Source: Ignelater luminosus (lineage: Eukaryota; Arthropoda; Insecta; Coleoptera; Elateridae). Taken from it: a stretch of DNA of 64,000 nucleotides. Location: NCBI GenBank assembly GCA_011009095.1, contig VTPC01002385.1, positions 1 through 64,000 on the forward strand. Direction: 5' to 3'. The number at the start of each line of letters is the position of its first letter. Position 1 is the stretch's first letter. Both the position numbers and the translations under genes were made by a program. The notes beneath the pieces are model-generated. The model saw nothing but the letters and a program-made list of their open reading frames with translations, was not told where the DNA came from and ran no database searches. Shown here in pieces: positions 49,921 to 62,500 of the stretch.

Positions 49921-50216
49921 AGAAAAAACTTAGAAGAAGATAACTGAATAAACCAGAATTAATGGCGCTTTAAAATGCAACAAATGGCAAAAATGCTGTA
50001 AAATGGTCGCTTAATAGAATATTTAGAATAACAAAGTTGATTCATAAAGCAAAAACCATAATGAGGCGAACTCTTCTTATAGCAACCAAAACTAATTGGG
50101 CAAGTTCTTCCATTCCCTTTGGTCAAGGCATTGAAAGATTCTTTAAAGAGAGAGGCCGCGCTTGTGAAAAGACATTATCATTTATTGTCAGGTTTGTAAA
50201 CATTTTCAAAATGGTG

Positions 50217-50219
<3 letters not shown>

Positions 50220-50260
<41 letters not shown>
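50220..50260 (+). repeat. (GA)20 microsatellite
   Basis: An uninterrupted run of about 20 GA units. It lies some 300 bases right of a non-LTR fragment. Confidence 0.97.
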
Positions 50261-50265
<5 letters not shown>

Positions 50266-51649
50266 TAATGCTTGTGATCTTAGTAAATTGAGTATACAAA
50301 ATCAGTCATGGTAATCTTAATCATAAAAATTTTTATTTTAGGTTGTCTTTATAAAAATGATTCAGGTCGTTTTAGATTCATATCTACAGTGGATCTACCT
50401 CGAGATATGTAGAGAATCTAAGGCAAAAATATATCCCTGAGAAAGTAGAAGGCAACTTTGTAAATTGATGAAAGCATGGCAACAGTCAAAAACAAGAAAG
50501 GTGGAAGAAAAAGAAAATTACAAGCAGTAGGTACCTAATTAAGAGAAACAACCGAATTTAAAAATAACTTGTTGTGGTCATTATCTTCAACACTGACTTT
50601 ATTTTTTATTGTTAAATGAGGTTATGCATATTTGGTATTCTTACATACTTATGCAAGTTGCAATTCTTATTATATGCAATTTTCCATTGTTTTCTATTAT
50701 ATACCTCCTTAAAGATGGAATAAATAAATCTCAGATAGTGGCATTGAAAGTGGTGTTCAATTAATCTTATCTGTTATCTAAAAGTACCTATTTCTCATCA
50801 TCATCACCATCATCATTACTGTAGAATGTGCGATTCTGACATAGAAAAAATTTAATCATCCATTCATTTGTTGATGATTATCTCCTTCAGTGCTTGATAT
50901 ACATGGAGCAATACTCATTTGTATTTAATATTTTTTGTACTTGTGCCTTTAGGTATATTAATGCGTAAATTCTATATAAAAAGATTATGTGGATATGCTA
51001 ATTGTCAGCCTAATTATAATAAGAAAGGAAAATTACGAATGAAATGATAAATTAACACGATACTGATAAAAAGATTAATTTAACTAACCTTTAACACAAT
51101 CAAATCCAATAATTTGCAGACAGCTATAAGTTGTAGAAAATGGAAAAATCTAGACAAAAATCTTCATTCACCTTCTATAATTCTGTTGTACTTTCCCATT
51201 ACATATTACTACAATAAATCGACATAAATTTTGTTAGCTCAAGTTCCGTGTCGCGTTCGCAGTTGCACCGTCTTACTGGAAGAATCAGCTAGTTTGTTAA
51301 AAAAGATAAGGTTCGATCATTCCTAATGCAGAAAATCCACATCAAGCTGTAGGCTTCTAGTGGTATAGAGAGTTTCTGGGTGTAATCCTAACGGACTGAA
51401 CGAGTGGGCACTGCACTGCATTGAAGCCCAGTGTGCTGTGACACAATCTTTCTGTTGCTGAATTAGAATCCAACATTCTAGATTTTGTCCTTGCTCTTCT
51501 GCGAACATATCCAATTTCTTTAAGTCGGTGTGACTCTAACCAAGCCAAACAAATAAATCAATATAGAAATGACTCATGAGTTAAAGACTGTTGGTGTTTG
51601 GTGTTCATAAGTCTGATAAATCTTCTTTGATATTCCCAAATGAATTTTG
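50261..51649. other. Stretch without recognisable gene
   Basis: Mostly AT-rich. A block of balanced composition at 51240-51560 is open in two minus-strand frames of about 63 codons each, neither of which was recognised. It adjoins the Penelope-like fragment and may belong to it. Confidence 0.35.
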
Positions 51650-51830
51650 TTTTTCTTCCCGTCCACTCTTTAAACCAAGACGTGTTCAATGACAAGAAGA
51701 ATTTCTCGAGCTCACAATCGGCCTAGGGGTATATTCTTCTTGTGTATTTTTGGAAGGTGTTGCGGCTTACTATAATGAGGAGTTTGTTTGCTTCCCTCTT
51801 GGCTCGAGAGCTCTTTTTTATGTTTGAACA
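51650..51830 (-). pseudogene. Penelope-like element reverse transcriptase fragment
   Basis: On the minus strand the open stretch ends with HLPKIHKKNIPL (about 51727-51762). A one-base shift leads on in another frame to RPIVSSRNSSCH (about 51689-51726). Together they give the LPKIHK...PLRPIVSS pattern that marks the start of Penelope-like reverse transcriptases. Upstream FKHKKELSSQ also fits. Only this short, frameshifted part is readable. Confidence 0.55.
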
Positions 51831-53175
51831 GCGTTTGGTATATTCGTCGTTCTAAATGCAAATAATGCAAATGCAAAATAATATAGTAAACCGCCCTTCT
51901 CAGGACAAACGCTTGAGGACGCAGAGTCAGCTTCCGAAACGTCGCGTCAAAATATCGCAACCGAGTGTGGCAACAGTCCAATTAACCCATACTCATCAAT
52001 TTTTAGCCAACAACCGATAAATGATATTTATCTGCCAAAGTTTATATAATCGAAAGACTCTAGCGCAACCACGTCTTGAGCATCGTTTAGAAACGTAGGT
52101 CCAACTGTTATTGACAAAATTTTCCTCGTCTTACTCGCACATTTGTTTGTTTCTAAACGTAGTCAGTGGTGCTTATGTTTACTTCACTTTGTGGTTAAAT
52201 AAGTACTTTTTTGGTTTTTGTTAAATACGCCCTTTTTGTATAATTTGCATTAATGTTAATTTAATAAAGTTTAAAATAAATTTCAATAGAAAACTCAGTT
52301 GACAATTCTACTACAATCAAGTACGAGTATACCAGTCAACAGGCGTTTATCTAAACATAAATAAAATTAAGCACGCAGCCAATAGGTATTTGCCCAATTG
52401 GTAATCTTGAAAGAATTTAATGGTTTTGCTGATGTATGCATTATATCTACAACCAACAAGTTTTATTATTATTGTTATTATTATTACTATGCTTTTGGGA
52501 TTAGTTTCTATTAAGTTTCTTGCTGAGTGTTGATAGATATATCTAATTTTTATTGTTTGGGGTTTAAGCGGACATCTGCCAATATATTAAATATTATTGT
52601 GTATGGAAATCTTGGTTATTTTTTGGCATGAGTAGGAATGAATCAAAGCGCTAAGACAATTGGTGTATAAATTTAAAATGATTACAGTGGAGATAACCAT
52701 AAAGGTAATTTCTAATGTTAGTGTTGTTTGAAACTCTTCTTTTATTGAATATCTTGAATTGTTAAATAGACCATTAAATACGGCTATGCATGGGGTAATA
52801 CCGGTCACTTGCTGAAAATAGAGGACACTAACTAAAGCAGCTAAGAAATGTCGAAAGGTGTGCTGCAGTCTCACTATGCCCTATTCCTGATTTTATGCCT
52901 TCCAATACGGCTTCGCTCTTGACGGTTGTCGTCCAAGGCAAGTAGGAAGCGGGCACTACAGGTTTTTTGGAGTCATCGGGTAACAGTACTATCATTCATA
53001 AACAGCCGACCACAGAGCTACCTTGTAGTTTGTTATTATTATTTTCTACACAATGTTGCATTACTGAGTTTCTTCCTGTTTTTCATGATTTGAACCGAAA
53101 TTATACACTAAATAACGAAGACTGTTTCTTTTTCTTTCAACTGTTTTTCGCAGTCTCCCAACAGAATGCATCAAT
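51831..53175. other. Stretch without recognisable gene
   Basis: Includes a minus-strand open frame (52874 to 52587, 95 codons) with two hydrophobic segments (near FLAALVSVLYFQ and ITFMVISTVIILNL). It was not recognised and may be chance. An ATT/GTT-rich short repeat lies at about 52465-52490. Confidence 0.35.
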
Positions 53176-53177
53176 TA

Positions 53178-54423
53178 CGAGGGTTGCTATTTATATTTCT
53201 GGCCTTGGCAACACTGACTGTTTCCAGGCGTCAGCTGACATTTCCGGTGTAAACTTTACATTGTTCAACATAATCTCAACCACAACATTTTGTTATTTGA
53301 GTGCGAAAGTGCATTCCCTAGTAAAAAATGGAATTGACCCGTGAACACTTTCGTGCAATTATTTTTCATAACTTTCGACGTGGATTATCACGACAAGAGT
53401 ACATCAATGAACTTAATACATTATATAACGATGAAGCTCCATCCTACAGCACTGTAAAAAACTGGTATAATGAATTCAAACGTGGCCGATGTTCACTTCA
53501 GGACGAAATCCGCGAAGGCCGTCCAAAATCTGTCGTTGTACCTGAAAACATCGATGCTGTGCGTGAACTGATTAAACAAGATCGTCATGTGACATACCGT
53601 GAGATTGAGGCATCTTTGGACATTAGTATGACTAGCATCAACAAGATATTACATGATCATTTGGCCGTAAAAAAAATTTGTTCCCGTTGGATCCCGCATA
53701 ACCTGACCAATGCTCAAAAGAAGGCTCGCGTCGACTGGTGCATTGAAATGTTGAAAAAATTTGCGAAAGGTGCATCAAAGGCTGTGTATAACATCTGCAT
53801 AGATGACAAATCATGGATCTACGCATATGACCCCGAAACAAAACAGCAATCAACTGTGTGGGTCTTTCAAGACGAGCCAAATCCAACAAAAGTTGTTCGC
53901 GGAAGAAGCACATCGAAGCAAATGGTTGCCTGTTTCTTTGGCATTATCGGTCATGTGGCAACAGTGGCGTTAGAGCAACGTACGACGGTCAACTCTGAAT
54001 GGTACACAACCATTTGCTTGCCAGAAGTCATTGGAGAAATTCGGAAAACTTCATCATGACAATGCAAGCTCTCACACCGCTGCTCAAACAATTGAATATT
54101 TAACCAGCCAGAAGCTCGAGTTGATGGGCCATCCACCATACAGCCCTGATTTGGCACCCAATGACTTCTTTTTATTCCCGTACATCAAAAACAAACTGCG
54201 TGGTCAACGATTTTCAACACCAGAAGAAGCCGTTTTTTGTTTCAAAACGCATACTTTGGAGCTGCCTCAAACAGAGTGGAAAAAGTGCTTTGAAAATTGG
54301 TTCAAACGCATGGAAAAGTATATCAATCTTAATGAAGAATATTTTGAAAAACAATAAAACTAGTTTCGATCATAAATACTTGTTTTTTCATTGTTAGGCC
54401 AGAAATATAAATAGCAACCCTCG
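53178..54423 (+). mobile_element. Mariner transposon 3, broken
   Basis: Perfect inverted ends of 28 bases, starting CGAGGGTTGCTATTTAT, bound a 1246-base unit with TA on each side (53176-53177 and 54424-54425). The ends have stayed identical although the gene inside has a deletion. Its ends and protein differ from mariners 1 and 2. Confidence 0.9.
53328..54357 (+). pseudogene. Mariner 3 transposase with a small frameshifting deletion
   Basis: The start ATG at 53328 (MELTREHFRA) opens a mariner transposase. It has the N-terminal helix-turn-helix part and linker (EFKRGRCSLQDEIREGRP, residues 49-66), then the first catalytic aspartate in IDDKSW (about residue 160). At about 54050 the frame ends in GEIRKTSS followed by TGA. 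In a shifted frame the sequence goes straight on with LHHDNASSHT, the second catalytic block, then SPDLAPND with the third aspartate 35 positions later (D,D34D). It ends at TAA 54355-54357. Roughly 20-25 bases that normally lie between EIRKT and LHHDN appear to be lost. The copy cannot make a working enzyme. Confidence 0.88.
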
Positions 54424-54459
54424 TATAACTAGAATTATCCGAGTTTTCATTTCATTTTG

Positions 54460-54663
54460 CAGGTCTTTCCACATTTCTTCGATATTTTGTAATAGATCTT
54501 GCCCATCTTTGTTTCTTTATCAGTTTTTGTGTGGTGCAGTTTTTATAATTTTCTCATTTTTTGATCCACACGTTTTATTATCCATTTCTTCCAATACAAG
54601 ACACCATAGCTGTAGGTAAGTACTGGTATCGTCAAGCTACCGATTGCCAAGAGTTTGTTTATC
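54460..54663 (-). pseudogene. Fragment of a non-LTR ORF2 (post-reverse-transcriptase region)
   Basis: The minus strand reads IPVLTYSYGVLYW, then KRVDQKMRKL, a TAA stop, then KLHHTKTDKETKMGKIY. This fits the block INxxAIPVLTYSFGxxxW...DRKxRKLxxMHxxxHPKSxxxRLY found after the reverse transcriptase in several insect non-LTR elements. The fragment abuts mariner 3, which may have inserted beside it. Sequence to the right up to 55100 may be more of it but was not readable. Confidence 0.5.
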
Positions 54664-56303
54664 ATAGCCTTTTTGTTTGGTTTTAGGTATACACTTTTCT
54701 TGCTAAGATTTGGCTTTTTTAATTCTTCAAACAGAGAGAGTTACTCACTTATCTTCTTTGGAATCATAATTTACCATTTTGACTGTTTTGACTCTTCATC
54801 CTCATTGTTTTTTTCTCTCGCTTTCTTGTGCATTTTTCTTTTGGCATCTTTTTTATGTTTTTGTTTAATCTTCCTTTTACCTTGTGGATTTCTTTAGTCA
54901 AGAATTCATATTTATTTTCAATTTCTGGCTTGTTTTCTTGTAGGCATCTAGTTTTTGGTTGACCAAAGCTTTCTCTTCAGATCTGAACCGGCGCAAATTT
55001 ATTGTAAAAGCTATGAACTGTTTTGTTCGTCTTGTTTAATTTATTTACTCATACCTCTTCTTGCATGTTATCAATTTCCGCTGGTTTACTTGTTTTTAAA
55101 TACATCTTCCTTGATTTGTTAACGTATTGAAATTGATATTTATTCGAGCATTAGGATTTCTTTTGCTTAGGGATAGCACCACATAGCCCTCCTGTTATTA
55201 TTATCACTATTGACTTTATTTACAGAAAAACGAAAACTTTTGGTACTATAAACGTACATCATATTAGACAAGGTTCATAAAGAAAATAAAATCTGACAAT
55301 GTTGGTATAATTTAGAACATTGCAGAATAATATACAATACTTATATTTTTTTTTATTTGAAGAAACAGTAATTCTATTGAATTATAAAGCAAATCCAAAT
55401 TGAGTGCAATTTTAATATAGACAGGAGACCTAACTTAAATCTTTGAACAGTGTGTTATCTCTTGTAATAGATGACATTTTGAGTTTCATGCATTGAGATT
55501 TTGCTATAGAGTATTTGGCATAATTTATCCATTTACAGATCTGTTGATTGTAATATCAGGAAATTCCATTATTATTATATTAAAATGTTAAAAAGTAATT
55601 GTTGCAACTTTTTAAAATCCTCCAATATAATGAATAATACCAGTAAGTATGGTCAAGTTCCAAGAAATTACTTGATAATAGCTACTAATTATACTAAGAA
55701 ATAATAACAAAATTATCCATTAGTTGAATGCAAAGTTCTTTCATACGGTAAAGTACATAGGCATTATGACGCTAAAACCGGAATTAAAATAGTAAATAAA
55801 ATAAAAATGTAACATTTATAAAAGAAAACAGAATCCCAAATATAATTTCCCATAATTACAAACGATTTTCAGGAAATTACAAACAGTTTTTATAATGTGC
55901 GTAAAAAAATCGAATTCAGTTTCGCTTATACTTTTTAATGTTAATAAAAAACCGGAAATGTACCAGTAACCTCATTTTTTTCCGTCTGAGTTACATATGG
56001 TATATTAGAATTAATTATCGATTTTTAATTTGTTTTACGTTTCATTAGCCATTAGAAAATCTACAGTATGATTTATTATTATTACTAGAACTTATTAGAA
56101 AATTCATTAATTTCCAGTTTGATTTTCACAAGTTCAATTTATGTGATACTATTGAATAACATGAAAAATCAGCTATTCAAGTATAACATTTAACATTATC
56201 AGTAAATACATATACAGACCAAAAGCCATACACATTTATTACCTTTCCCCACCTGCATTAATGTTAACCTGTAGTCCGAACAACCTCTAGTGATTGTGAT
56301 TGT
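54664..56303. other. AT-rich spacer upstream of the bestrophin exon
   Basis: No gene recognised. The left part is A-rich on the minus strand and may be decayed non-LTR sequence; the rest is plain AT-rich DNA. Confidence 0.4.
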
Positions 56304-56503
56304 AAAGTTAGTCAGTTAAAGGCCTTAGTGAGTAACAGGTGCGCAACGTGTTGCTTCTCTTTTATAAATAAATGTGTGCAGTGTTATATTTAGTAACGTA
56401 ACGTGTTTTTTCTTTTTTGGTCGTGTTTTTGTGGTGTTTTATGTGTGTGGTTTAGTTAAAATCTTTTCAATAGAGAGTAACCCTTATTTTGTGATAATTA
56501 ATA
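56304..56503 (+). promoter_or_regulatory. Probable 5' UTR and promoter region of the bestrophin gene
   Basis: TTATAAATA at 56362-56370 is a TATA candidate 134 bases before the start codon, and TCAGTT near 56312 is an alternative initiator. The start codon stands in the context ATTAATAATG. No transcript data; the true start site and any upstream non-coding exon are unknown. Confidence 0.3.
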
Positions 56504-56574
56504 ATGACTGTTACATATACTGGAGAAGTTCCCAATGGAAGTACTTTTGGATGTTTTTGGAGAATTTTAACCAA
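56504..56574 (+). CDS. Bestrophin-like chloride channel, first coding exon (partial gene)
   Basis: The exon encodes MTVTYTGEVPNGSTFGCFWR followed by ILTK, ending in phase 2 at AA|GTCAGT. Bestrophins begin with an almost invariant MTVTYTxEV...FGCFxxLLxRW block, so the match is specific even though it is short. The next expected residue is W followed by a GSxYK block, which should lie on exon 2. Bestrophins form pentameric, calcium- or volume-regulated chloride channels in the plasma membrane, and this cytosolic N-terminus packs against the neighbouring subunit. No later exon was found in 56575-64000, so the gene must continue past the right edge, with a first intron longer than 7.4 kb. Which of the insect bestrophins this is cannot be told from 24 residues. 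Confidence 0.8.
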
Positions 56575-59500
56575 GTCAGTATTCACATTAATAAATTATT
56601 TACATTTTACCATTTCGTTATCAATGAAGAAAGAATTAAATTTATACAATATTTTAAGAGATTTTATAGTTTTTAAATGAAGGTAGTAAAAGAAATTTCG
56701 ATTTAACATTGCATGTAAGTGATTTGAGTATCATTCTCGTAATTATGATATATTGCATAAGGCCTTGATAAACGCCCATTTCCTGATGTAAAATAAATGT
56801 TGTACCTATAGTTAGTTGAGAACGTCCAGTGTTCTTTGAAATCATAAATTTCTATCTACCGTGTATGTTGTTACGAAGTGAATGGTTGGTAAAATGAAAT
56901 TTTCCATTTACATTTACTGATTAAAAAAAAGAACGATATTAACATTATGTTGAAAAACGGATTGAATGAATTCAATCTGGTACTATTAAGGATTTTTCTT
57001 TTGTTTTATAATAATTAAAATTAGAACAATAATATTTTTTTTTATCTAAATCATTGTCTACTTTCATTATTCTATCGTCCGTAATAATACGAAGAGAGAG
57101 TTTTAAAATGAAGTTTGTTTCGGAAATAAAAACAAAAATAATATGAAAACTGCAATAATAATGATTAATTGTAGAATAAGGATTTGTATGCAGAAAATTA
57201 TCAAGATGATTTTTGAAATTCTTATTATTTTTCTAAATTGTTCTTGTTATTTTTCTTTTGTCATTTCCATCAGCTTTAAACCTATAATTCTTGTTGAAAA
57301 AAGACAGGATGTCATTAGTTCGTTCATTGTTTATTATTAGTTAGTACTATCACAAACTCAAAGTTGTTTCGTTAACCAAACGTTTATGCAGCATTATTAG
57401 ATTGCGATTCTACTATCTGCACTTGGATTCAAATTTATACATCTGCAAATGAATGCATTGCTCATTATCAGAAACTAGTTCTAGCGATTTTGAAATAGAA
57501 ATTATGTTGATGAAAAAGGAAATAAATAGATATAAAGCTAAAAGTTTGCACTATACTCAACCCTAAACAGAAAAAGAGATTACAAACAGAATTTTGATAA
57601 TTTTTCATTTATAGAATTTGAATTACTACTGAATAGTCAACTTTTGAAGTTTTAACTTACTCAAGGTCAGATTTACAGAGGTAATGGTAGAAGTGGTCGG
57701 TAATTGCCTGAGAGTAGATCAAAATAATTCTTCTTTCTGACGTAGAGCTTTTCTTCTATTTGAATAATACTTGACAGTTTATCACAATTTGAAAACTTGG
57801 AGGCTCCTTTTGGCCAAAAATGGAAATTTTAGGAAAGACGAATGTACGGATGAGATTAAAAGTAATTGATTTCGTGGAGATTTCCGGTTTTATTTACACT
57901 ACTAACGAAATCCATAGAAAACTTTAGCGAGAACAGTCTGCACGGAGGATTTCCGTGTCGTTTGGTTGATGAAAGCAAATAAAATTCATTTTATTTGTAT
58001 CCGAAACTGGAGAGAGATTTTGTTTGTTGCAGTGCTTTACTTTGGTCTTACTACATCTAATAATAGACTACAAATTTTTCTTTAGAGTTCATACAGGAAG
58101 TACCTTTAGGTTAAGACAATGCTTTGATATTATTTCTCACCAGAAGTCTAATGCTACTTTGTGGTATAAAATTATTTTCAGGAGGATACGAGCCTTTCTG
58201 AAGACTAGACCATAACTTGACTATTTGTTGTAAATCGGCCTTCTACGTTCAATTACCTGTAATATGAACACAAATTGCATGTTGGACTAGCTGTACCATA
58301 TTTACAATATTCAGGTTTTTAGTAATCCATTGCCCATTAAGTAGAAAAACTGGGCATACAATGCGTTTTACGAAGACGGACTACAGACTTTTTCTTATGA
58401 ATAACCTTTCGGAAGCTTGGAGTTATTCTTTAGATTTCTTTGCATTTGTGATGTCAGTCTGTTTTCCCCCAGCATTTGCTCATAGTCAGCTTCAAGTCAA
58501 AAGCTTGTCATTTAGCATTTCCTAACGCCAGAATTTCTTAATACGACTTTTTCTGTTCATACAAAATATATGGCAGTATCTGCTTGATTCTAAAAAAATT
58601 AAGTTCAAACAGAATGCTAAATGCATCAAAAGGCCCAGATTCAGGTTATGGTTTGGATTACTTAGGTTGAAATACTCTGTGCGTAACTTGAAATACTTTT
58701 TTAATTAGTAATTGTCAATAAATCTATTTGTTACATCTAAAGCATTTTCATTTATTTCTTCTACTGCTAATGCATGCCCAAAGCTTCCAACTAGAGCTTA
58801 GCTTGGTAAGTAAATCAGTGTTTGAAATGTTTGTTATAAAAAGCATGGAAGCCGCTATTATTTGTATCCACAGTTTATTTGCAAAGAAACTTTCTTCTTT
58901 GAAAAATCCCATGGATCAAAGAATTCATCAGAACTATAAGGTTAGCTTAATGTCTTCTTAGAGTTAACTTGCATTTCTTGATGATGTAATATTTAATGGC
59001 AATGAATATAGGTGGCTAGTTGAAAGCTTCTGATTTGCAAATGAAGTAACGTGATGACATTATTTAGTTTCTTTAATTCGTACTGATTTGGACGGTATTT
59101 CTACAATGTTATTTTGATAAACGGCTATGTTACGAATGATTAGGTTGAGTTAGCTAGATAAGACCTAGTCGTCTTCTGGTTTGAAATGAATACTAAATCA
59201 ACCTTCAGATATTTTAAGTGGAAAGTGCTGTTTTGTGTATATTCATATGAAGATTGGCCATTAATTTGTTGAGCGACATATTTCAAAATATCAAAAAATT
59301 CCTGTAAACAGGAGAAGCAAAGTCTATAACTCGAGTATATACCGCTATTCCCCACTTTAGGTCCAGAGACAATGTCAGTAACACACAAATCTAAATAGGT
59401 ACACAGAGAGCAACAGAAACGATTATGCTTGCAATCAGCTTAAATGACAGTGTCTCGAATGAGGCGATTTGAAGAAGAACTAAAGTGATAAAAATACTCA

Positions 59501-62500
59501 GAACAGTAGCACCATTATGGGCCAACAAGTTGACAATGTAGCGCCCAAAAGAGACCAAAGGAAACACTGATTGCTGGAGGAGACTGGGTTCAAACGGTGC
59601 TAGATAGAGACAAATGGAAAAGCTTGAAAGAAGCCTACATCCAGAAGATGATGAAGTAAGGACTGAGACGAAAAAGAAAGGTACTCTAATTTGCAAACCA
59701 AAAGAAATGTGTTTTCTCGACTTTGTCTAGGCTAATTTGGTAAAAACAATGTTGACATTGTTCAGAAAGAAATGGAAGTGTCAGTCATAACAATATCTGA
59801 GCATATTTTTTGATCCAAGACTAACTTAAAGGCGGCACATTAAAAAAGAGCTGAGAATGGGAGTGTAGTCATTTCATTCTGGAATCTAGAATGAATAGAA
59901 AAAACGAGTCTGACGGTAAAGATGCAGCTATTATTTATAGCAGTTGTTTTTCAAAACTAGGTTGGCCAAAACTTGATTCAGAAGATTTCTGGGCTCTTTA
60001 TTGTGATGATATCGAGTTAGAGAGTTCGTAACTATCATTGTTTCTTATTGATATTTTCTATACAGAAGCTTCCTTGTGGTAGAAAAATAAATGGCAAAAC
60101 GATAGTATGACATTAGTATCTGCAGAAAATTTTTGGTATGGAGCAGTTGATGAATCCAAGAGCGGCAAAACCATTATGGTAACTTTACACTCCTGTACAT
60201 AACAGTTCTAAGGACACAAAAGTACATGTGAGCGTAACAGATACGTTTTGATATTAAAATCTATAAGTAAACTGACAATTGTGTTAGCCAAAGATAATAA
60301 TTCTTCATTCTTGGCATTATTATGACATTGTTAAAATTCTTCTGTATTATGAAAATAAAGATATCGTAATATACTTATCGCTAATATTTACAATTCTTTG
60401 AATTAATTTCTTTTTAATTTAAAAAGGTTTGTTTTTTCTCCAAAGAAATGTAACATCGTTACCAAAACAATTGATTACAGTATTATACAATAAAAAACAC
60501 AATGAAAAAGAAAATTGTCATTGATTTTTAATTTATCATCCATCCAGCAAATCATAAAATTACATATCCCAAATCGTAATTAAATACGTTAATAATGCAT
60601 GAAATAACAGCACTTTCTAACTTCTATTATTTTAATTATTATTACTATCGAAAGTGAATTTTTCGAAAAATTAATTGACGCCATTTCTAATTAGATTTAC
60701 TTTATTAAAACTAAATTTAAGTGTATTTAATTGTTATATTAATAGCAGCACGACTGTATTTAACAATCAATTAATAAATGAATAAATAATTATTGTTATT
60801 GACGAAAAAAGCCTTAATAAATAAATAAAAATCTTTTTTTATTACATATGCACATGTGATGTTATGTTTACATAAACTTAGTTAATTGCTTTCATAACCA
60901 ATTATTGTTCGAGAGTTTAGTTACGTTTTGTGTTTAAGTTGGTAACAAGTTGCACACCTACGTTCGTTGAGATTCTAATTATGTCGAAGTGCAAAATGTT
61001 TAATCTAATTGTGATTTTATTTACTTTGAAAAATCTCTCTTTTTTTGTTATTATTGCAAAAGTAATTTGTTAATTTAATTAAACTCTAAGTATTGGAAAA
61101 TTTTATATTTTTTAGTTGCTGCAAATGAAAATTTAAAGCACTTCTGTTTAACATCCTTAAATTTCAATTTTTAGTATAACTCTAACAACTTTTTAAGTAA
61201 AAGTATAAATGGTTTCGATTTTAATCTTGCTATGAATAATTCACTTAACCTAAAACATGAATTTTGTTTTAAATTTAAGTTTCAGTTTAATTTCTATTGA
61301 CATAGTTGCATGCTTTTTTTATATACACAAATGCTGCATATAATAATTAATTCAATAATTAATTCAAATCTTATTAAATTTAATCACGCAGAACTGAATA
61401 TATCCAGGATCGTCCTGAGATTTTATTTTTCTGGAAGTTGGTTGGCAATTGCACTATTAGTTACACTACAAGAATAAAATTTAAATTATTTTTAAAACAT
61501 TCCATGCAGCATCCATCATTATATTTTCCTGCGTTGCAAAAAGGAAATGAGCACTTCAACGTATATAAAAATAAATTATACAAAAAGTGGTCTATATTTG
61601 CTCTTGTGGCCTACAATACAACTTTTGGTAGCGGAAGGTTATTGTAACGATGTTAGAACTGGGTGCTTCCCAAAGTATAATCAAACCACGACGGGTATAC
61701 AAACAGATTCCCCGTGTTTTGGGAAAAATTGGTTTGAAGTGTTTCATTTTTGCTTAAGGAATGTCTTGCTTAATGCCTGAAGAAATGCGGGCTATGGACT
61801 CTGTTTTGATCAAACTTCGAAGGTTAGTAGCGGTCCATATCAAAGATCTTTTTGCAGAGGTCTTAGCCTTTTAGCTAGTTTAGACAGCAAGGCACTGTGC
61901 TGTGGTAAAGTAGAGGAAGGTTTAGTAGCTAGTAGATTTTCAACTCTGCCTACAACTTTCACTTACTCATTTATGCCTTTTTAAATTCACGTTTTTAACA
62001 TTTTCTAGTAAATCTAGCGGTTTTAAAATTTGCTTCAAGTGTTTTGCCCTCATTGCATCCATTTATTTGATCGATGTCTGATAGCTTGAGATTTATTGGT
62101 TTGGTTAACCACCGTTAACTATTTAAAGGAAAAATAATTTTGTAAAAACCTAAAACACGAGTTTAGATCTGTCCGTACAAGTATGGTTATCTGCTTGGTC
62201 GAATTTACACTTATCTTTGTATAATTAACAGATGGCCAAAAAAATCTCTACATCAATTACGTTTACTGCGTTACTTATAAAATGTTTTATTGTGATAAAA
62301 GAGAACAGTAGAACTATTATAATGCCCGTTTAATTTGTCTTTCTAAATTTTATTGTTTATCTCAATCGTGAAAGAAACAAATAGTAAACATTCAGAAATC
62401 AATCGTTAGCATTAATCCAAACCACCTAAATGCTGAAAACGTGGCGACAAAAAAGCTATTGTCAGTTAGGCTAGACCCCAGGACTATTGACCTGGCAATT

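Noticed and set aside
52587..52874. 95-codon minus-strand open frame with two hydrophobic segments
   Set aside because: No family recognised, no splice sites or promoter around it, and hydrophobic runs are expected by chance in T-rich codons.
52967..53344. 125-codon plus-strand frame
   Set aside because: It runs across the left inverted end of mariner 3 and so cannot be an ancestral gene.
59391..59696. 101-codon minus-strand frame that looks like a membrane protein
   Set aside because: It is the antisense shadow of the non-LTR tail read on the plus strand.
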